Source: Candidatus Aminicenantes bacterium UBA2190
GTDB taxonomy: Bacteria > Acidobacteriota > Aminicenantia > UBA2199
Direction of reading: 5' to 3'
Length of the DNA stretch: 64,000 nucleotides
Assembly: GCA_002335385.1 (NCBI GenBank)
Contig: DCVK01000054.1
Coordinates: 95,410-159,409, forward strand
Shown here: positions 33,286-41,793 of the stretch, one piece after another
Layout of the letters: every line of letters starts with the position of its first letter
Numbering within the stretch: position 1 is the first letter of the stretch
Position numbers and translations under genes: made by a program
Notes under the pieces: generated by a model
Seen by the model: only the letters and a program-made list of their open reading frames with translations
The model's database searches: none
What the model was told of the DNA's origin: nothing

Positions 33286-34653
33286 ATGGAAGGAGCCAGC
33301 GCCCTGTTCTTCAGTTTCTGCCTGCTGGGACTCTTTCTCCTGCTCGGCAAGGCATCGCGGGTGGCGGTGCGCCTGTTTCAAACCCTTTTCCTGCCCTCCT
33401 CGATCCTGGGCGGCTTCATCGCCCTGGCCTGCGGTCCCTATCTGCTCGACCTGCTGCCGGCCTGGGTGGGGCGCGAGTGGGCGCAGGTCCCCGGCCTGCT
33501 GATCAACATCGTGTTCGCCAGCCTTTTCCTGGGCGTCGCCCTGCCCGGGGCGCGCGCCATCTGGAACCAGGGCGGGGCGCAGCTGTGTTTCGGCCTGGTC
33601 GTGGGGTTGGGACAGTATGTCGTCGCCCTGCTGCTCACCGTCCTGGTGCTTACCCCCGTGTTCGGGGTGCCGCCGGTCTTCGCCTGCATCCTGGAGATCG
33701 GCTTTTCCGGCGGCCACGGCACGGCCGCGGGCATGGCCGGGGTCTTCCAGGAGGTCGGCTTCCCGGCCGGCGCGGCCCTGGGGCAGATGTCGGCCACCGT
33801 GGGCATCATCACCGCCGTGGTCGGCGGCATCTTGTTCATCAACATCGCCCTGCGCCGGGGCTACCGTACCGTGGGGGCAGGCAACGGCACTGGCCGGCGA
33901 CGGCCCTCTTCGGGCTTGCTGAGCCGCGAGCAGCGCTTCCCGATCGCCCGCGCAACGGTCGCCCCCGAATCGCTGGAGCCGCTCGCCTTTCACTTCGCCC
34001 TGGTGGCGCTGGCCGTACTCCTGGGCTGGGCCATGCTGGGCCGCGTGCGCGCCCTGCACCCGCTGCTGCGCGGCTTCCCGCTCTTTCCCCTGGCCATGAT
34101 CGGCGGCCTGTTCATCCAGGCGCTGGCTCGGCCGTTGCGCGTCGACCGCTACTTCGACCGCGACACTTTCGAGCGCATCCTCGGTTTTTCCATTGACCTG
34201 CTGGTGGTGGCGGCCATCGCCACCATGCGCCTCGACCTTTTCGTGGCCAATCTCTGGCCGTTCCTGCTGCTGATGGCCGTGGGCATCGCCTGGCTATTCT
34301 TTGCCCTGGCCGTGCTGGCGAGGCGCATGTTCCCGCGGCACTGGCTCGAGCGCGGCATTACCGAGTACGGCATGCAGAGCGGCGTAACGGCCATCGGCCT
34401 GCTGCTGCTGCGGCTGGTCGACCCGCTGTACGACACCGGCACGGCCGAGGCCTTCGGCTTCAAGCAGATGATCTACGAGCCGCTCCTGGGCGGCGGGCTG
34501 GTCACCGCCACCGCCCCCTTCCTGATCATCGAATTGGGCGTCTGGCCGGCGCTGGCCCTGGGTGCCGGCCTCATGCTCCTCTTCTGGCTCGTTTCCCTGC
34601 TGAACGGCTGGTTCCGGATGAAGCCGTGGCCGGGAGGAGCCGGAGAAGAGTAG
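33286..34653 (+). CDS. gltS: Sodium:glutamate symporter (GltS)-family transporter
   Basis: 455 residues with about twelve membrane helices. LFQTLFLPSSILGGFIALAC and the repeated GFSGGHGTAAGMAGVF loop are hallmarks of GltS-type sodium/glutamate symporters. The match is to the family; glutamate itself is an inference. Start at 33286 (GGGAG ten bases upstream) rather than GTG 33259. The stop codon TAG lies inside the first heptamer unit (34650-34656) of the following array. Confidence 0.75.
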   Translation: MEGASALFFSFCLLGLFLLLGKASRVAVRLFQTLFLPSSILGGFIALACGPYLLDLLPAWVGREWAQVPGLLINIVFASLFLGVALPGARAIWNQGGAQLCFGLVVGLGQYVVALLLTVLVLTPVFGVPPVFACILEIGFSGGHGTAAGMAGVFQEVGFPAGAALGQMSATVGIITAVVGGILFINIALRRGYRTVGAGNGTGRRRPSSGLLSREQRFPIARATVAPESLEPLAFHFALVALAVLLGWAMLGRVRALHPLLRGFPLFPLAMIGGLFIQALARPLRVDRYFDRDTFERILGFSIDLLVVAAIATMRLDLFVANLWPFLLLMAVGIAWLFFALAVLARRMFPRHWLERGITEYGMQSGVTAIGLLLLRLVDPLYDTGTAEAFGFKQMIYEPLLGGGLVTATAPFLIIELGVWPALALGAGLMLLFWLVSLLNGWFRMKPWPGGAGEE

Positions 34654-34758
34654 TCAGCAGTTGGTAGTTAGAAGTCAGTAGAAAGGCAATCTCCGGATTA
34701 ATCCGCTGAATATTTTACTTTCAGGGTTTTCTACTGACTGCCGTCCACTGACTACTCC
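34650..34758. repeat. Facing heptamer arrays between GltS and methyltransferase genes
   Basis: Left arm 34650-34684 (gtagtca, gcagttg, gtagtta, gaagtca, gtagaaa). Right arm 34731-34758 (ctactga, ctgccgt, ccactga, ctactcc), roughly its reverse complement across a 46-base loop. The first unit contains the GltS stop codon. Confidence 0.75.
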
Positions 34759-34767
34759 CTCCGTCGC

Positions 34768-34796
34768 TTGCCCCTGAAGGCCAGTTGATCTATCAT
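34768..34796 (+). promoter_or_regulatory. Promoter, leaderless type
   Basis: TTGCCC (34768-34773), 17-nt spacer, TATCAT (34791-34796), seven bases to the ATG at 34804. Confidence 0.7.
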
Positions 34797-34803
34797 CAAG
34801 ACC

Positions 34804-35592
34804 ATGAAAACCCTGGAAGAAAGCGTGGCCCAGGCCATGGACGGCTCCGACGTTGCCATCGTGCCCTTCCTGCCCTATATCCTGCAGGATGCCTGGGAGA
34901 TCGGCACGCCGGCTGAAACGGTCATCGGCCTCGTGCGCCGTCACCTGCAGCAGCACGAACGGCTCAACGTCCTCGACCTGGGCTGCGGCAAAGGGGCCGT
35001 CGCGGTGAAGCTGGCCCGGGAATTCGGCTGCCGCTGTCTGGGGATCGACGCCATCGGTGATTTCATCGAGTTCGCCAGTACCAAGGCCAGCGAACTCGGC
35101 GTCGACCGCCTGTGCCGTTTCGAGACGGAGGACATCCGCGCCAGGATACGGTCACTGGGCCGCTTCGACGTCATTGTCCTGGGGGCGATCGGCCCGGTTT
35201 TCGGGGATCACCGCGTTACGCTGGAGATCCTCTCCCCCCACCTGCGTCAAGGGGGAATGGTCGTGATCGATGACGGCTATATCGCCGATGACAGCCCCCA
35301 TGTCCACCCGCTGGTCGTCCGCCGCGGCGACCTGCTGCGCCAGATCGCCGCCGCTGGCATGGAGCTGGCCGAGGAGGTCGTCGTGGGCCATGAAGAGATG
35401 AAGGAGATGGACGACGCGCTGTTCCGCGACCTGGAAAAGCGCTGCCGTGAGCTCGTGGCGCTGCATCCGGAGAAGCGGCAGATGTTCGAAGACTACATTC
35501 GCCGCCAAGTCAAGGAGAACGAGTGGCTGGAGAACAAGATCACCTGCGCCGTTTTGGTCATCAAGATGCAGGCGCCAGTCGTCAGGCGGTAG
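34804..35592 (+). CDS. Class I SAM-dependent methyltransferase
   Basis: 262 residues. The SAM-binding motif NVLDLGCGKGAVAVKLAR (about 55-72) is followed by CLGIDAIGDFIEFA and FDVIVLGAIGP, the standard class I order. No substrate-specific motif is recognised. The promoter -10 ends seven bases upstream and there is no ribosome-binding site, so the mRNA is probably leaderless. Confidence 0.8.
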   Translation: MKTLEESVAQAMDGSDVAIVPFLPYILQDAWEIGTPAETVIGLVRRHLQQHERLNVLDLGCGKGAVAVKLAREFGCRCLGIDAIGDFIEFASTKASELGVDRLCRFETEDIRARIRSLGRFDVIVLGAIGPVFGDHRVTLEILSPHLRQGGMVVIDDGYIADDSPHVHPLVVRRGDLLRQIAAAGMELAEEVVVGHEEMKEMDDALFRDLEKRCRELVALHPEKRQMFEDYIRRQVKENEWLENKITCAVLVIKMQAPVVRR

Positions 35593-35649
35593 TGGCCGGC
35601 AGGAAACCCCGCCGCGAAGATAGCTCGTCCAAGCGATATCCTTGGCTTT

Positions 35650-35677
35650 GCTGACGTCCAACGTCCAGCGGCTGCCG
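35650..35677. repeat. Short heptamer tract
   Basis: ctgacgt, ccaacgt, ccagcgg units with a 7-nt period, between convergent genes. Confidence 0.4.
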
Positions 35678-35690
35678 TTTCGGGCTTGGA

Positions 35691-37310
35691 CTACTTCTTC
35701 TCCGGCTCCCAGTCGGCGATCATCTCCAGCCGCAATTGCACGCGGCCGTCGGCCTGCCAGCTTTCCGAGGTGTTGTAGTCCCATTTCAGGTATTCCGAGC
35801 CGCCGCCGCTCTCGGTGGTGATCAGGAAGCGGTTGTCGAGGTGGCCGAAGTACATGGCCTGGTCGCGCGGGGAGTCCTGATCGCCGCCGCTGGGATCGAC
35901 CGGCACCCAGCCGTAGCCGGGCAGGTAGACCTCCACCCAGCGGTGGTAGACGAAGTCGAAGCTGGCGGCCTCGCCGCGCACGACCACCGAGCCGGCGTAG
36001 CGCGCCGGCAGCCCCGCGGCGCGGCACATGGCGATGTAGACGAAGGCATACTCCGAGCAGGAGCCGGAGCCGCGCTGCAGCACCGTAGGGGCGATATCCC
36101 AGCCGCCGATGCGCTGGTAGACCATGCGTCCGTGCAGGTAGTCATAGATGTCGCGGGCGATCCAGTAGGGATTGTCGGGACGGCTGACGGCCTCCTTGAC
36201 CGCGGCCTGGATGACCGGGTCCTTGAGGCGGTACTTGTCGTCGTCGGCCAGGAAGCGGCCGCGCACGTCGGCGGGAATGTCCCTGAGCGTGCCGGCCTTC
36301 TCCGGGAAGAGGTGGTAGGTCACGTCGTAGATCTTCGCCTTCACGTGCATGCGGGTCAGGGCGCGTTCACCGGGCTGGAGGGCGGCCTTGCGGAAGCGGG
36401 CGACCTCCTGGCCCCAGCGGTCGGTCAGCCTGTCGTCCGGAGCCTGCGGGAAGTCGATGGCCAGGATCTCCTGGGTGGAACGATCCTTGGGCAGGGCCAG
36501 GTAGACGTCGAGGCCGGTCACCGTGCCCGGGCCGAAGTTGATCACGTCGTGGGTGATGGTGACCAGGGCGTTCCGCTCCTTGGCGCGCGTAAAGGTGCCG
36601 ACGGCGAAGACGGCGACCTGGGCGATCCCGTCTTCCTGGTAGTCGGAGACCCACAGGCTGTTCTGGGCCCAGGTCATGCCCCAGGGATAGGGGCCGGGGG
36701 CAGGGAGGACCATGATGACGCGCCCCTTGACCGGATCAATGCGGTAGAGCTCGTCCTGGGAGCGATCGGCCAGCCAGAGATAATTCCCGTCCCAGGCCAG
36801 GCCGCGCGGGTCCGCCGCGGGCGCCTTCAGCGTGCGCATGGTCGTCCCGTCATCGGGGCTGATCTGGAAGATCTCCCGGGTGCCGTTGTCGGAAACCCAC
36901 AGCGCGGCGCCGTCCCAGGCCAGCCCCTGGGGGTCGGAGGCCGGGGCCATGATCACCTTCAGGATGCGGCCGCTGGCGGCGTCGACCTGGTAGATCTTGC
37001 CGCAGTAGTCCTCGGCGGAGGTGTTGGTGAAGTCCATGTCGGCCACCCAGAGGGCCTTGCCGTCCCAGGCCAGGGCGGTGCAGAAATAACCGGGGGCGTC
37101 AAAGGTCGCCAGCACCTTGCCGTCGGCCGCGTCGATGCGGTAGAGCTTGTCGCTGTCGCGGTCCACGGTCCAGAAGGCCTGGCCGTCGAAGGCCAGCCCG
37201 GTCGTGCAGGGCGAAGGCAGGGCCATTTTTTTGATCATCTCGCCCGGTCCGGAAAACAGGAAGATCGCCAGGAAAAGAATTGCCAAGGCGGTGAATGTCA
37301 TTTTTTTCAT
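35691..37310 (-). CDS. Secreted beta-propeller plus transglutaminase-like protein
   Basis: 539 residues. Signal peptide about 1-22. Residues 35-235 form about five propeller blades with the repeated GLAWDGxxLWVxD and IDxxxG motif. A linker beta domain (about 240-345) follows, then a transglutaminase-like domain with the triad Cys418 (GSGSCSEYAF), His456 (VYHRWVEVYL) and Asp472 (WVPVDPSGG). This is a canonical TGc core. AGGAGGT supports the start. The propeller likely presents the substrate or binds a partner; the reaction (cross-linking, hydrolysis) is unknown. Confidence 0.8.
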   Translation of the reverse strand: MKKMTFTALAILFLAIFLFSGPGEMIKKMALPSPCTTGLAFDGQAFWTVDRDSDKLYRIDAADGKVLATFDAPGYFCTALAWDGKALWVADMDFTNTSAEDYCGKIYQVDAASGRILKVIMAPASDPQGLAWDGAALWVSDNGTREIFQISPDDGTTMRTLKAPAADPRGLAWDGNYLWLADRSQDELYRIDPVKGRVIMVLPAPGPYPWGMTWAQNSLWVSDYQEDGIAQVAVFAVGTFTRAKERNALVTITHDVINFGPGTVTGLDVYLALPKDRSTQEILAIDFPQAPDDRLTDRWGQEVARFRKAALQPGERALTRMHVKAKIYDVTYHLFPEKAGTLRDIPADVRGRFLADDDKYRLKDPVIQAAVKEAVSRPDNPYWIARDIYDYLHGRMVYQRIGGWDIAPTVLQRGSGSCSEYAFVYIAMCRAAGLPARYAGSVVVRGEAASFDFVYHRWVEVYLPGYGWVPVDPSGGDQDSPRDQAMYFGHLDNRFLITTESGGGSEYLKWDYNTSESWQADGRVQLRLEMIADWEPEKK

Positions 37311-37373
37311 GAACGACCTCCTGAAAATTAATTTTACGAGGAGGGATAAAAAATGTCAACGACCGCTTTCTTT

Positions 37374-37408
37374 AACGTCGAACGTCGAACGTCGAACGTC
37401 GAACTCTG
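37374..37408. repeat. Exact heptamer array (aacgtcg x4)
   Basis: Four perfect tandem copies of aacgtcg (37374-37401) and one degenerate unit, ending three bases before the -10 box of the VKOR gene. It is the least degenerate array here. Confidence 0.85.
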
Positions 37409-37417
37409 TGTTATAAT
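37409..37417 (+). promoter_or_regulatory. Extended -10, leaderless type
   Basis: TGT-TATAAT (-10 at 37412-37417) with five bases to the ATG at 37423; no ribosome-binding site. The -35 position falls inside the heptamer array, so the array may influence transcription. Confidence 0.65.
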
Positions 37418-37422
37418 CAATC

Positions 37423-38079
37423 ATGCCTGTTCAGCGAAAGCCTTTCGTCGCGCTCATCCTTTCATCCACCGGCCTGGCGCTGCTGCTGGGCTACTTTTTC
37501 GTACGCCTCTACCTCCACGGCGGCAACGAGCAGCTCTGCGTCCTCATCCTGCTGCTGAAGGTCGTCGGATTGCTCGCCTCATTCGTATTGGTGCTGGGGA
37601 CGGTGGACGCGCCCGTCTTCCGGAGGTTCTGTCCCAGGAATCCCTGGTTCGACTGCAAGCGGGTCATCGATTCGCCGGCGGGAATGGTGCTCGGCCTCGT
37701 CCATACGGCCGACCTCGGCGTGCTCTACTTCTCCGGCACGCTGCTGGTGCTGCTCATTTCCGCTTTTACCCCCGGCTTCTATTACCAGGCGCTCTACCTG
37801 GGGCTGTTCAATCTCTTTACCCTGCCCTATACCCTGTTCTCGGTTGCCTACCAGGCGTTCAGGATGCGCCGCGGCTGCGCCCTGTGCCTCATCGTGCAGG
37901 CGGTGTTCTGGCTCGAGTTCTGGCAATTCTATCCCTTCGTCTTCGGCACGCGGATGGCCTTCGCCTTCGACCTGTCCGCGCTGCATCCGCTGATCATCGG
38001 CCTCGGACTGCCGACGGCGCTATGGCCGCTGGTCAGGCATTCGCTGGAAAAGGCATATGCCAGACATGAAGAAAAGTAA
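37423..38079 (+). CDS. Vitamin K epoxide reductase (VKOR)-family protein
   Basis: 218 residues with about five membrane helices. Cys70 and Cys78 lie in FCPRNPWFDCKRVIDSPAG, and the membrane-face Cys152-x-x-Cys155 pair in GCALCLIVQA. This four-cysteine arrangement is that of bacterial VKOR homologues, which reoxidise a thioredoxin-like partner during disulfide formation in the periplasm, using quinone. No DsbA-like partner is adjacent. The ATG follows a TATAAT by five bases. Confidence 0.75.
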   Translation: MPVQRKPFVALILSSTGLALLLGYFFVRLYLHGGNEQLCVLILLLKVVGLLASFVLVLGTVDAPVFRRFCPRNPWFDCKRVIDSPAGMVLGLVHTADLGVLYFSGTLLVLLISAFTPGFYYQALYLGLFNLFTLPYTLFSVAYQAFRMRRGCALCLIVQAVFWLEFWQFYPFVFGTRMAFAFDLSALHPLIIGLGLPTALWPLVRHSLEKAYARHEEK

Positions 38080-38085
38080 GTAGAA

Positions 38086-38197
38086 GTTCGAAGTTCGACG
38101 TTCGAGGTTCGAAGTATTGGAAAACAGCATGAGGTCGACTCCATTGCTGTTTATTTTCTTTCTTCAACGTCGAACATCGAACTTCGAACGTCGAACC
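38086..38197. repeat. Facing heptamer arrays between convergent genes
   Basis: Left arm of gttcgaN units (38086-38114) and right arm of aacNtcg units (38166-38197) are inverted copies of one word with a loop of about 50 bases. They fill the gap between the VKOR stop (38079) and the PanE stop (38207). The word is the one used at 37374. Confidence 0.8.
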
Positions 38198-38206
38198 TTA
38201 TTTCTT

Positions 38207-39121
38207 CTATCTTAGTGATTCCAGCGCCTTGATCAGCGCCGTGACGAACTCATTCACCGGCGTCGGAATGCCATGCTTCTCGCCCAGCTTCACGATGGCG
38301 CCGTTGATGAAGTCGATCTCGGTCGGCCGGCCGCGGCGGAAGTCCTGGAGCATGGAGGTGATGTTGTCCGAGGTGACGAAGCGGTTGACGAAGGCGGGGT
38401 CGATCTTGAGGGCCACGCCCTCGGCGGCCGCCACGGCGCAGCCCTCGGCCAGGATCGGCGCCTTGAGGGGGTCGAAGCGTTCCGCGGCGACCAGGCGGTT
38501 GTGCCCCTGCAGCAGGACCGAGAGAGGATTGATCACCGCGTTGACCAGCAGCTTGGTCCAGAGGTCCCTGCGGATGTCCCTGCTCTCCACGACGTTAACC
38601 GCCAGGCCCTGCAGCAGGCCGAAGAACGGCGTGGCGGCGAAGGCGGGCTCGACGCGGATGTTGCCGCCGAAGCAACGCACGTGCCCCGGGGCGATGAAGG
38701 TCACTCCCATGGCCACGATGCCGATGAAGACGCTCTGCGGGCGCGCCGGCGAGCCGCGCAGCGCCTCCAGGGCGAGCTTCCTGATGCCGTGGCCGTTCTG
38801 CAGCAGCAGGAGCGCCGTCGTCGGCCGCAGGAAGGGGACGACGTCCGCCAGCGCCGCCTCGAGATCAACGGCCTTGACCGTTACGATGAGCAGGACGTCT
38901 TCCAGGGGGAAGTCGACCGCCTCGCTGGCCTGGAGCCGGACCGCCCCTGTGAACATCCCTTCGACAGTCAGCCCGGCTTCATTAACGGCCCGCACGTGGT
39001 CGCGGCGGCCGACCAGGACCGTCTCCTGTCCGGGCTTTTGCGCCAGCGCCGCGGCGAGCACCGAGCCGATGGCGCCGCCGCCGAGGATCACTACCCGGGA
39101 CGGATCCGCTTTTTTCTCCAT
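38207..39121 (-). CDS. panE: 2-dehydropantoate 2-reductase
   Basis: 304 residues. The Rossmann motif VVILGGGAIGSVLAAALA at the N-terminus is followed by GRRDHV and the C-terminal helical domain with LWTKLLVNAVINPLSVL (catalytic Lys and conserved Asn), characteristic of PanE/ApbA. It reduces ketopantoate to pantoate with NADPH for coenzyme A synthesis. The ATG at 39121 has no ribosome-binding site, but TTGCCC-17-TATAAC ends six bases before it. Confidence 0.85.
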   Translation of the reverse strand: MEKKADPSRVVILGGGAIGSVLAAALAQKPGQETVLVGRRDHVRAVNEAGLTVEGMFTGAVRLQASEAVDFPLEDVLLIVTVKAVDLEAALADVVPFLRPTTALLLLQNGHGIRKLALEALRGSPARPQSVFIGIVAMGVTFIAPGHVRCFGGNIRVEPAFAATPFFGLLQGLAVNVVESRDIRRDLWTKLLVNAVINPLSVLLQGHNRLVAAERFDPLKAPILAEGCAVAAAEGVALKIDPAFVNRFVTSDNITSMLQDFRRGRPTEIDFINGAIVKLGEKHGIPTPVNEFVTALIKALESLR

Positions 39122-39127
39122 GGTGCT

Positions 39128-39156
39128 GTTATAACAGAAAAGGACCGTCGGGGCAA
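39128..39156 (-). promoter_or_regulatory. Promoter of panE, leaderless type
   Basis: Minus strand TTGCCC (39156-39151), 17-nt spacer, TATAAC (39133-39128), then six bases to the ATG. Confidence 0.7.
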
Positions 39157-39309
39157 AACGGATCCGGGCTCGATGGAGCATGACGGCTCGGATCACATGG
39201 AAATGCGGCAAGTGGTGAGGCTGCGGCGGCAGTGCGACAGAGGGCGCTTGATCTTTCGGCGCTCTTGCCGCCTGCAGGTCCTCGTCACCCGCCGCCGGCG
39301 CCGTACCGC

Positions 39310-40176
39310 TTACAGCTCGTACTGCAGCCGCAGGCAGAGGGCGCCGCTGCTGTCCTCCCTTGACCAGCGATCGAGGAACATGGTGTAGAACACCCCCGGC
39401 CGCAGCCTGCCCTGGCCCCATTCGGCGCCCAGCGCCACCTGGTGGTTCAGGCGGATGTAGACCTCGTCGACGAAGCCGGCGATGTGGACACTGCCGCGGA
39501 CCTCGGCCTGCAGGCGGATCGGGCCGGCGCTCTTCCCGGCGGCTGCGCCGTAATGGAGGTACAGTGGGCGAAGGTCCCCGCCGCGCGGCAGCATGAGGAA
39601 CGCCCCGCCTTCCAGCCCGGCATGCCACCCGTTTTTCCAATCGCGGTAATGGGCGATGCGGGCGAAGGGCGTCGTGGCATCGAGCGCTTTCGGGAATTCG
39701 GCATAGTCGGCAGCGACGCCGATCTCTGCCAGCTGGTAATACGGATCGTCCCAGTACTGATCGCTGCGATCCCTGCGGGCCAGGGTCGGCAGGTAAACGC
39801 CGGCCGTAAGACCGGTATGCCGGCCTTCCGTTTTGTCCAGCAGCATCTCCACGGCGATCGAGGCGTTGCCCAGCCCGCGCGCCGACTCGCTGACGCGGAT
39901 GTCTTCCCAGTTCGTGTAGGTCCGCTTGAAGTTCAGGTAGGGAACGGCGACGATGACGTTCCAGCGCTGGCCGGCGCGGAAGCTCGCCGACAGGTCGAAT
40001 AGCCCGCTCAGGAATTGCGGCCCCTCCCTCTCAGCGATGCCCTTTTGCGGCCAGAAATAGCGCAGCGTGAGCCGGCCTTTCTCCGCCGGCGGCCCCTGCA
40101 GCAGGTACGACTGCGCCAGCCCCAGGGCCGGCAGCGCCAGCAGGCACAGCACGGCGATGCATGTTCTTTGTTTCAT
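39310..40176 (-). CDS. Outer-membrane beta-barrel protein
   Basis: 288 residues with a signal peptide (about 1-21, ALPALGLAQ). Alternating strands and aromatic girdles follow, and the protein ends ALCLRLQYEL, a typical outer-membrane C-terminus. It resembles small porin-like barrels (phenol/MetA-pathway type) in form. AAGGAGG precedes the ATG. Substrate unknown. Confidence 0.65.
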   Translation of the reverse strand: MKQRTCIAVLCLLALPALGLAQSYLLQGPPAEKGRLTLRYFWPQKGIAEREGPQFLSGLFDLSASFRAGQRWNVIVAVPYLNFKRTYTNWEDIRVSESARGLGNASIAVEMLLDKTEGRHTGLTAGVYLPTLARRDRSDQYWDDPYYQLAEIGVAADYAEFPKALDATTPFARIAHYRDWKNGWHAGLEGGAFLMLPRGGDLRPLYLHYGAAAGKSAGPIRLQAEVRGSVHIAGFVDEVYIRLNHQVALGAEWGQGRLRPGVFYTMFLDRWSREDSSGALCLRLQYEL

Positions 40177-40287
40177 GGTATCCTCCTTGGAGCGGTTTTC
40201 CCTCCATTACTGAAACACAGCGGCGGGCCGGCCATGTCACCGCCCGATGCAGGGATTAGCCGCGATTTGAATGATTATGGCTACGAG

Positions 40288-40296
40288 TGCTAAAAT
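40288..40296 (+). promoter_or_regulatory. Extended -10 for S37 peptidase gene
   Basis: TGC-TAAAAT (-10 at 40291-40296); the predicted start leaves a leader of about ten bases containing AGGAG before the ATG at 40314. Confidence 0.5.
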
Positions 40297-40313
40297 AGGC
40301 CCAGGAGCACCCC

Positions 40314-41648
40314 ATGATCCGCAAGCGACTGCTGGTTGTTTTGCCGTTGCTGCTCTTGGTCCTGTTCTCCTGCCGCCGGGAAGAAGAGCTGACGCTCCTG
40401 GAGCGGCTGCAGCGGATCCCCGGTATCACGGCGACGGCCATCACCCCGCTTCCCGGCTTCGCCCAGGCGTTCCAGGTCGATCTCACCCAGGACATCGACC
40501 ATGGCGCCCTGTCCCGGGGGACATTCCAACAGCGCCTCTACCTCTCTTTCCGCGACGAGGATGCGCCGACTGTTTTTTACACCACGGGCTACGGCGTCTC
40601 GCGCAACTATGAGAGCGAGCCGGCCGCCCTGCTGCAGGCCAACCAGGTGCTGCTGGTCCACCGCTATTTTCCCGACGCCGTCCCGTCAGCGACCGACTGG
40701 ACGTTCCTCACTACCGCCCAGGCGGCCGCCGACCAGCACCGGGTGCGGGAGAAGCTGGCGGGCGTACTGCCCGGCAAGTGGGTCAGCAGCGGCGCCAGCA
40801 AGGGGGGGATGACCGCCCTCTATTACCGCTTCTATCATCCCGGCGACGTCGCGGCCACGATCGCCTACGTGGCGCCGATCATGGAGCAGGCCGACGATCC
40901 CCGCTTCGTCCCCTTCCTGCGTTCGCAGGGGACACCGGCCTGCCGCGAGAAGATCCGCCGCTTCCAGCACGAGGTGCTCGGGCGCCGGGGGGCCATGCTG
41001 GCCCTGGTCCATGAGCATGCGTTGCAGAGGGGATATCAATTCACCGTCTTCAGCGAGGTCGAGGCCTTCGAGTACGCGGTGGTCGAGTATCCCTTCGCCT
41101 TCTGGCAGTACGGCAGCGGCGACTGCGGTCCCATTCCCGCCGAGAGCGCCTCTGACCTGGAGCTGTTCGATCACCTGGTCGGTGTTTCGCCTCTCTCCTT
41201 TTATGCCGCTGCCGGCTATTCGTACTGCCGCCCCCTCTTCTACCAGGCCTATACCGAGATCGGATACTGTCCCTATTGGTTCGACCATCTCGGCTCGCTC
41301 CTGGAGGCGGTGCCCGATCCCAGCTACCGCTCCTTCGCCCCGCAGGGAGTGGACATGAAGTTCCGGTCCGAGGTCATGGCGGCGGTCGTCCCCTGGCTCA
41401 GGAACCAGGGGGAACGCATCATCTATATCTATGGCGGCAACGATCCCTGGACGGCGGCCGCGCTCGACCCCGCGCCCGGGCTCGACGCCCTGCAGCTGGT
41501 GCAGCCCGGCGCCAACCACGGCGTGAAGATCAGGGACTTGGACCAGCAGGGCGCAGTGATCGCCGCGCTCGAGAGGTGGCTGGAGATCGATATCGACGAG
41601 AGCCGGCTGGCCGGCGTTGCCGTTGATGAGGGCAGGGAGAGGTTATAG
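40314..41648 (+). CDS. Lipoprotein, S37 (PS-10)-family serine peptidase
   Basis: 444 residues. A lipobox (VLFSC, Cys20) predicts membrane attachment. The nucleophile is Ser162 in SSGASKGGMTALYYRFYHPGD, followed by VAATIAYVAPIM; the acid lies in IYGGNDPWTAAAL and the His in PGANHGVKI. This is the alpha/beta-hydrolase order of the S37 tripeptidyl-aminopeptidase family known from Streptomyces. It would trim extracytoplasmic peptides, and together with the exported PepP (29098) suggests peptide scavenging. Confidence 0.75.
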   Translation: MIRKRLLVVLPLLLLVLFSCRREEELTLLERLQRIPGITATAITPLPGFAQAFQVDLTQDIDHGALSRGTFQQRLYLSFRDEDAPTVFYTTGYGVSRNYESEPAALLQANQVLLVHRYFPDAVPSATDWTFLTTAQAAADQHRVREKLAGVLPGKWVSSGASKGGMTALYYRFYHPGDVAATIAYVAPIMEQADDPRFVPFLRSQGTPACREKIRRFQHEVLGRRGAMLALVHEHALQRGYQFTVFSEVEAFEYAVVEYPFAFWQYGSGDCGPIPAESASDLELFDHLVGVSPLSFYAAAGYSYCRPLFYQAYTEIGYCPYWFDHLGSLLEAVPDPSYRSFAPQGVDMKFRSEVMAAVVPWLRNQGERIIYIYGGNDPWTAAALDPAPGLDALQLVQPGANHGVKIRDLDQQGAVIAALERWLEIDIDESRLAGVAVDEGRERL

Positions 41649-41793
41649 CAACTGGCGCCAGGTGCCGGGCATAAGGCGCCGGGAAGACAGCGGATGAGAT
41701 CATTGGGTGAAAAATACCATTGAATGAAGTTTTCTCACCTTGAACCTCGCGTCATCCGCCTTGTGCCGAGTACAGCGTCGCCGACGCCGGTCT

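Noticed and set aside
37374..38197. Tandem repeats considered as a CRISPR array
   Set aside because: Units are only 7 bases with no spacers, and no cas genes are nearby.
38207..39640. N-terminal extension of the PanE frame
   Set aside because: Residues before ATG 39121 are Arg/Pro-rich read-through of the neighbouring gene's opposite strand; the promoter -10 fixes the start at 39121.
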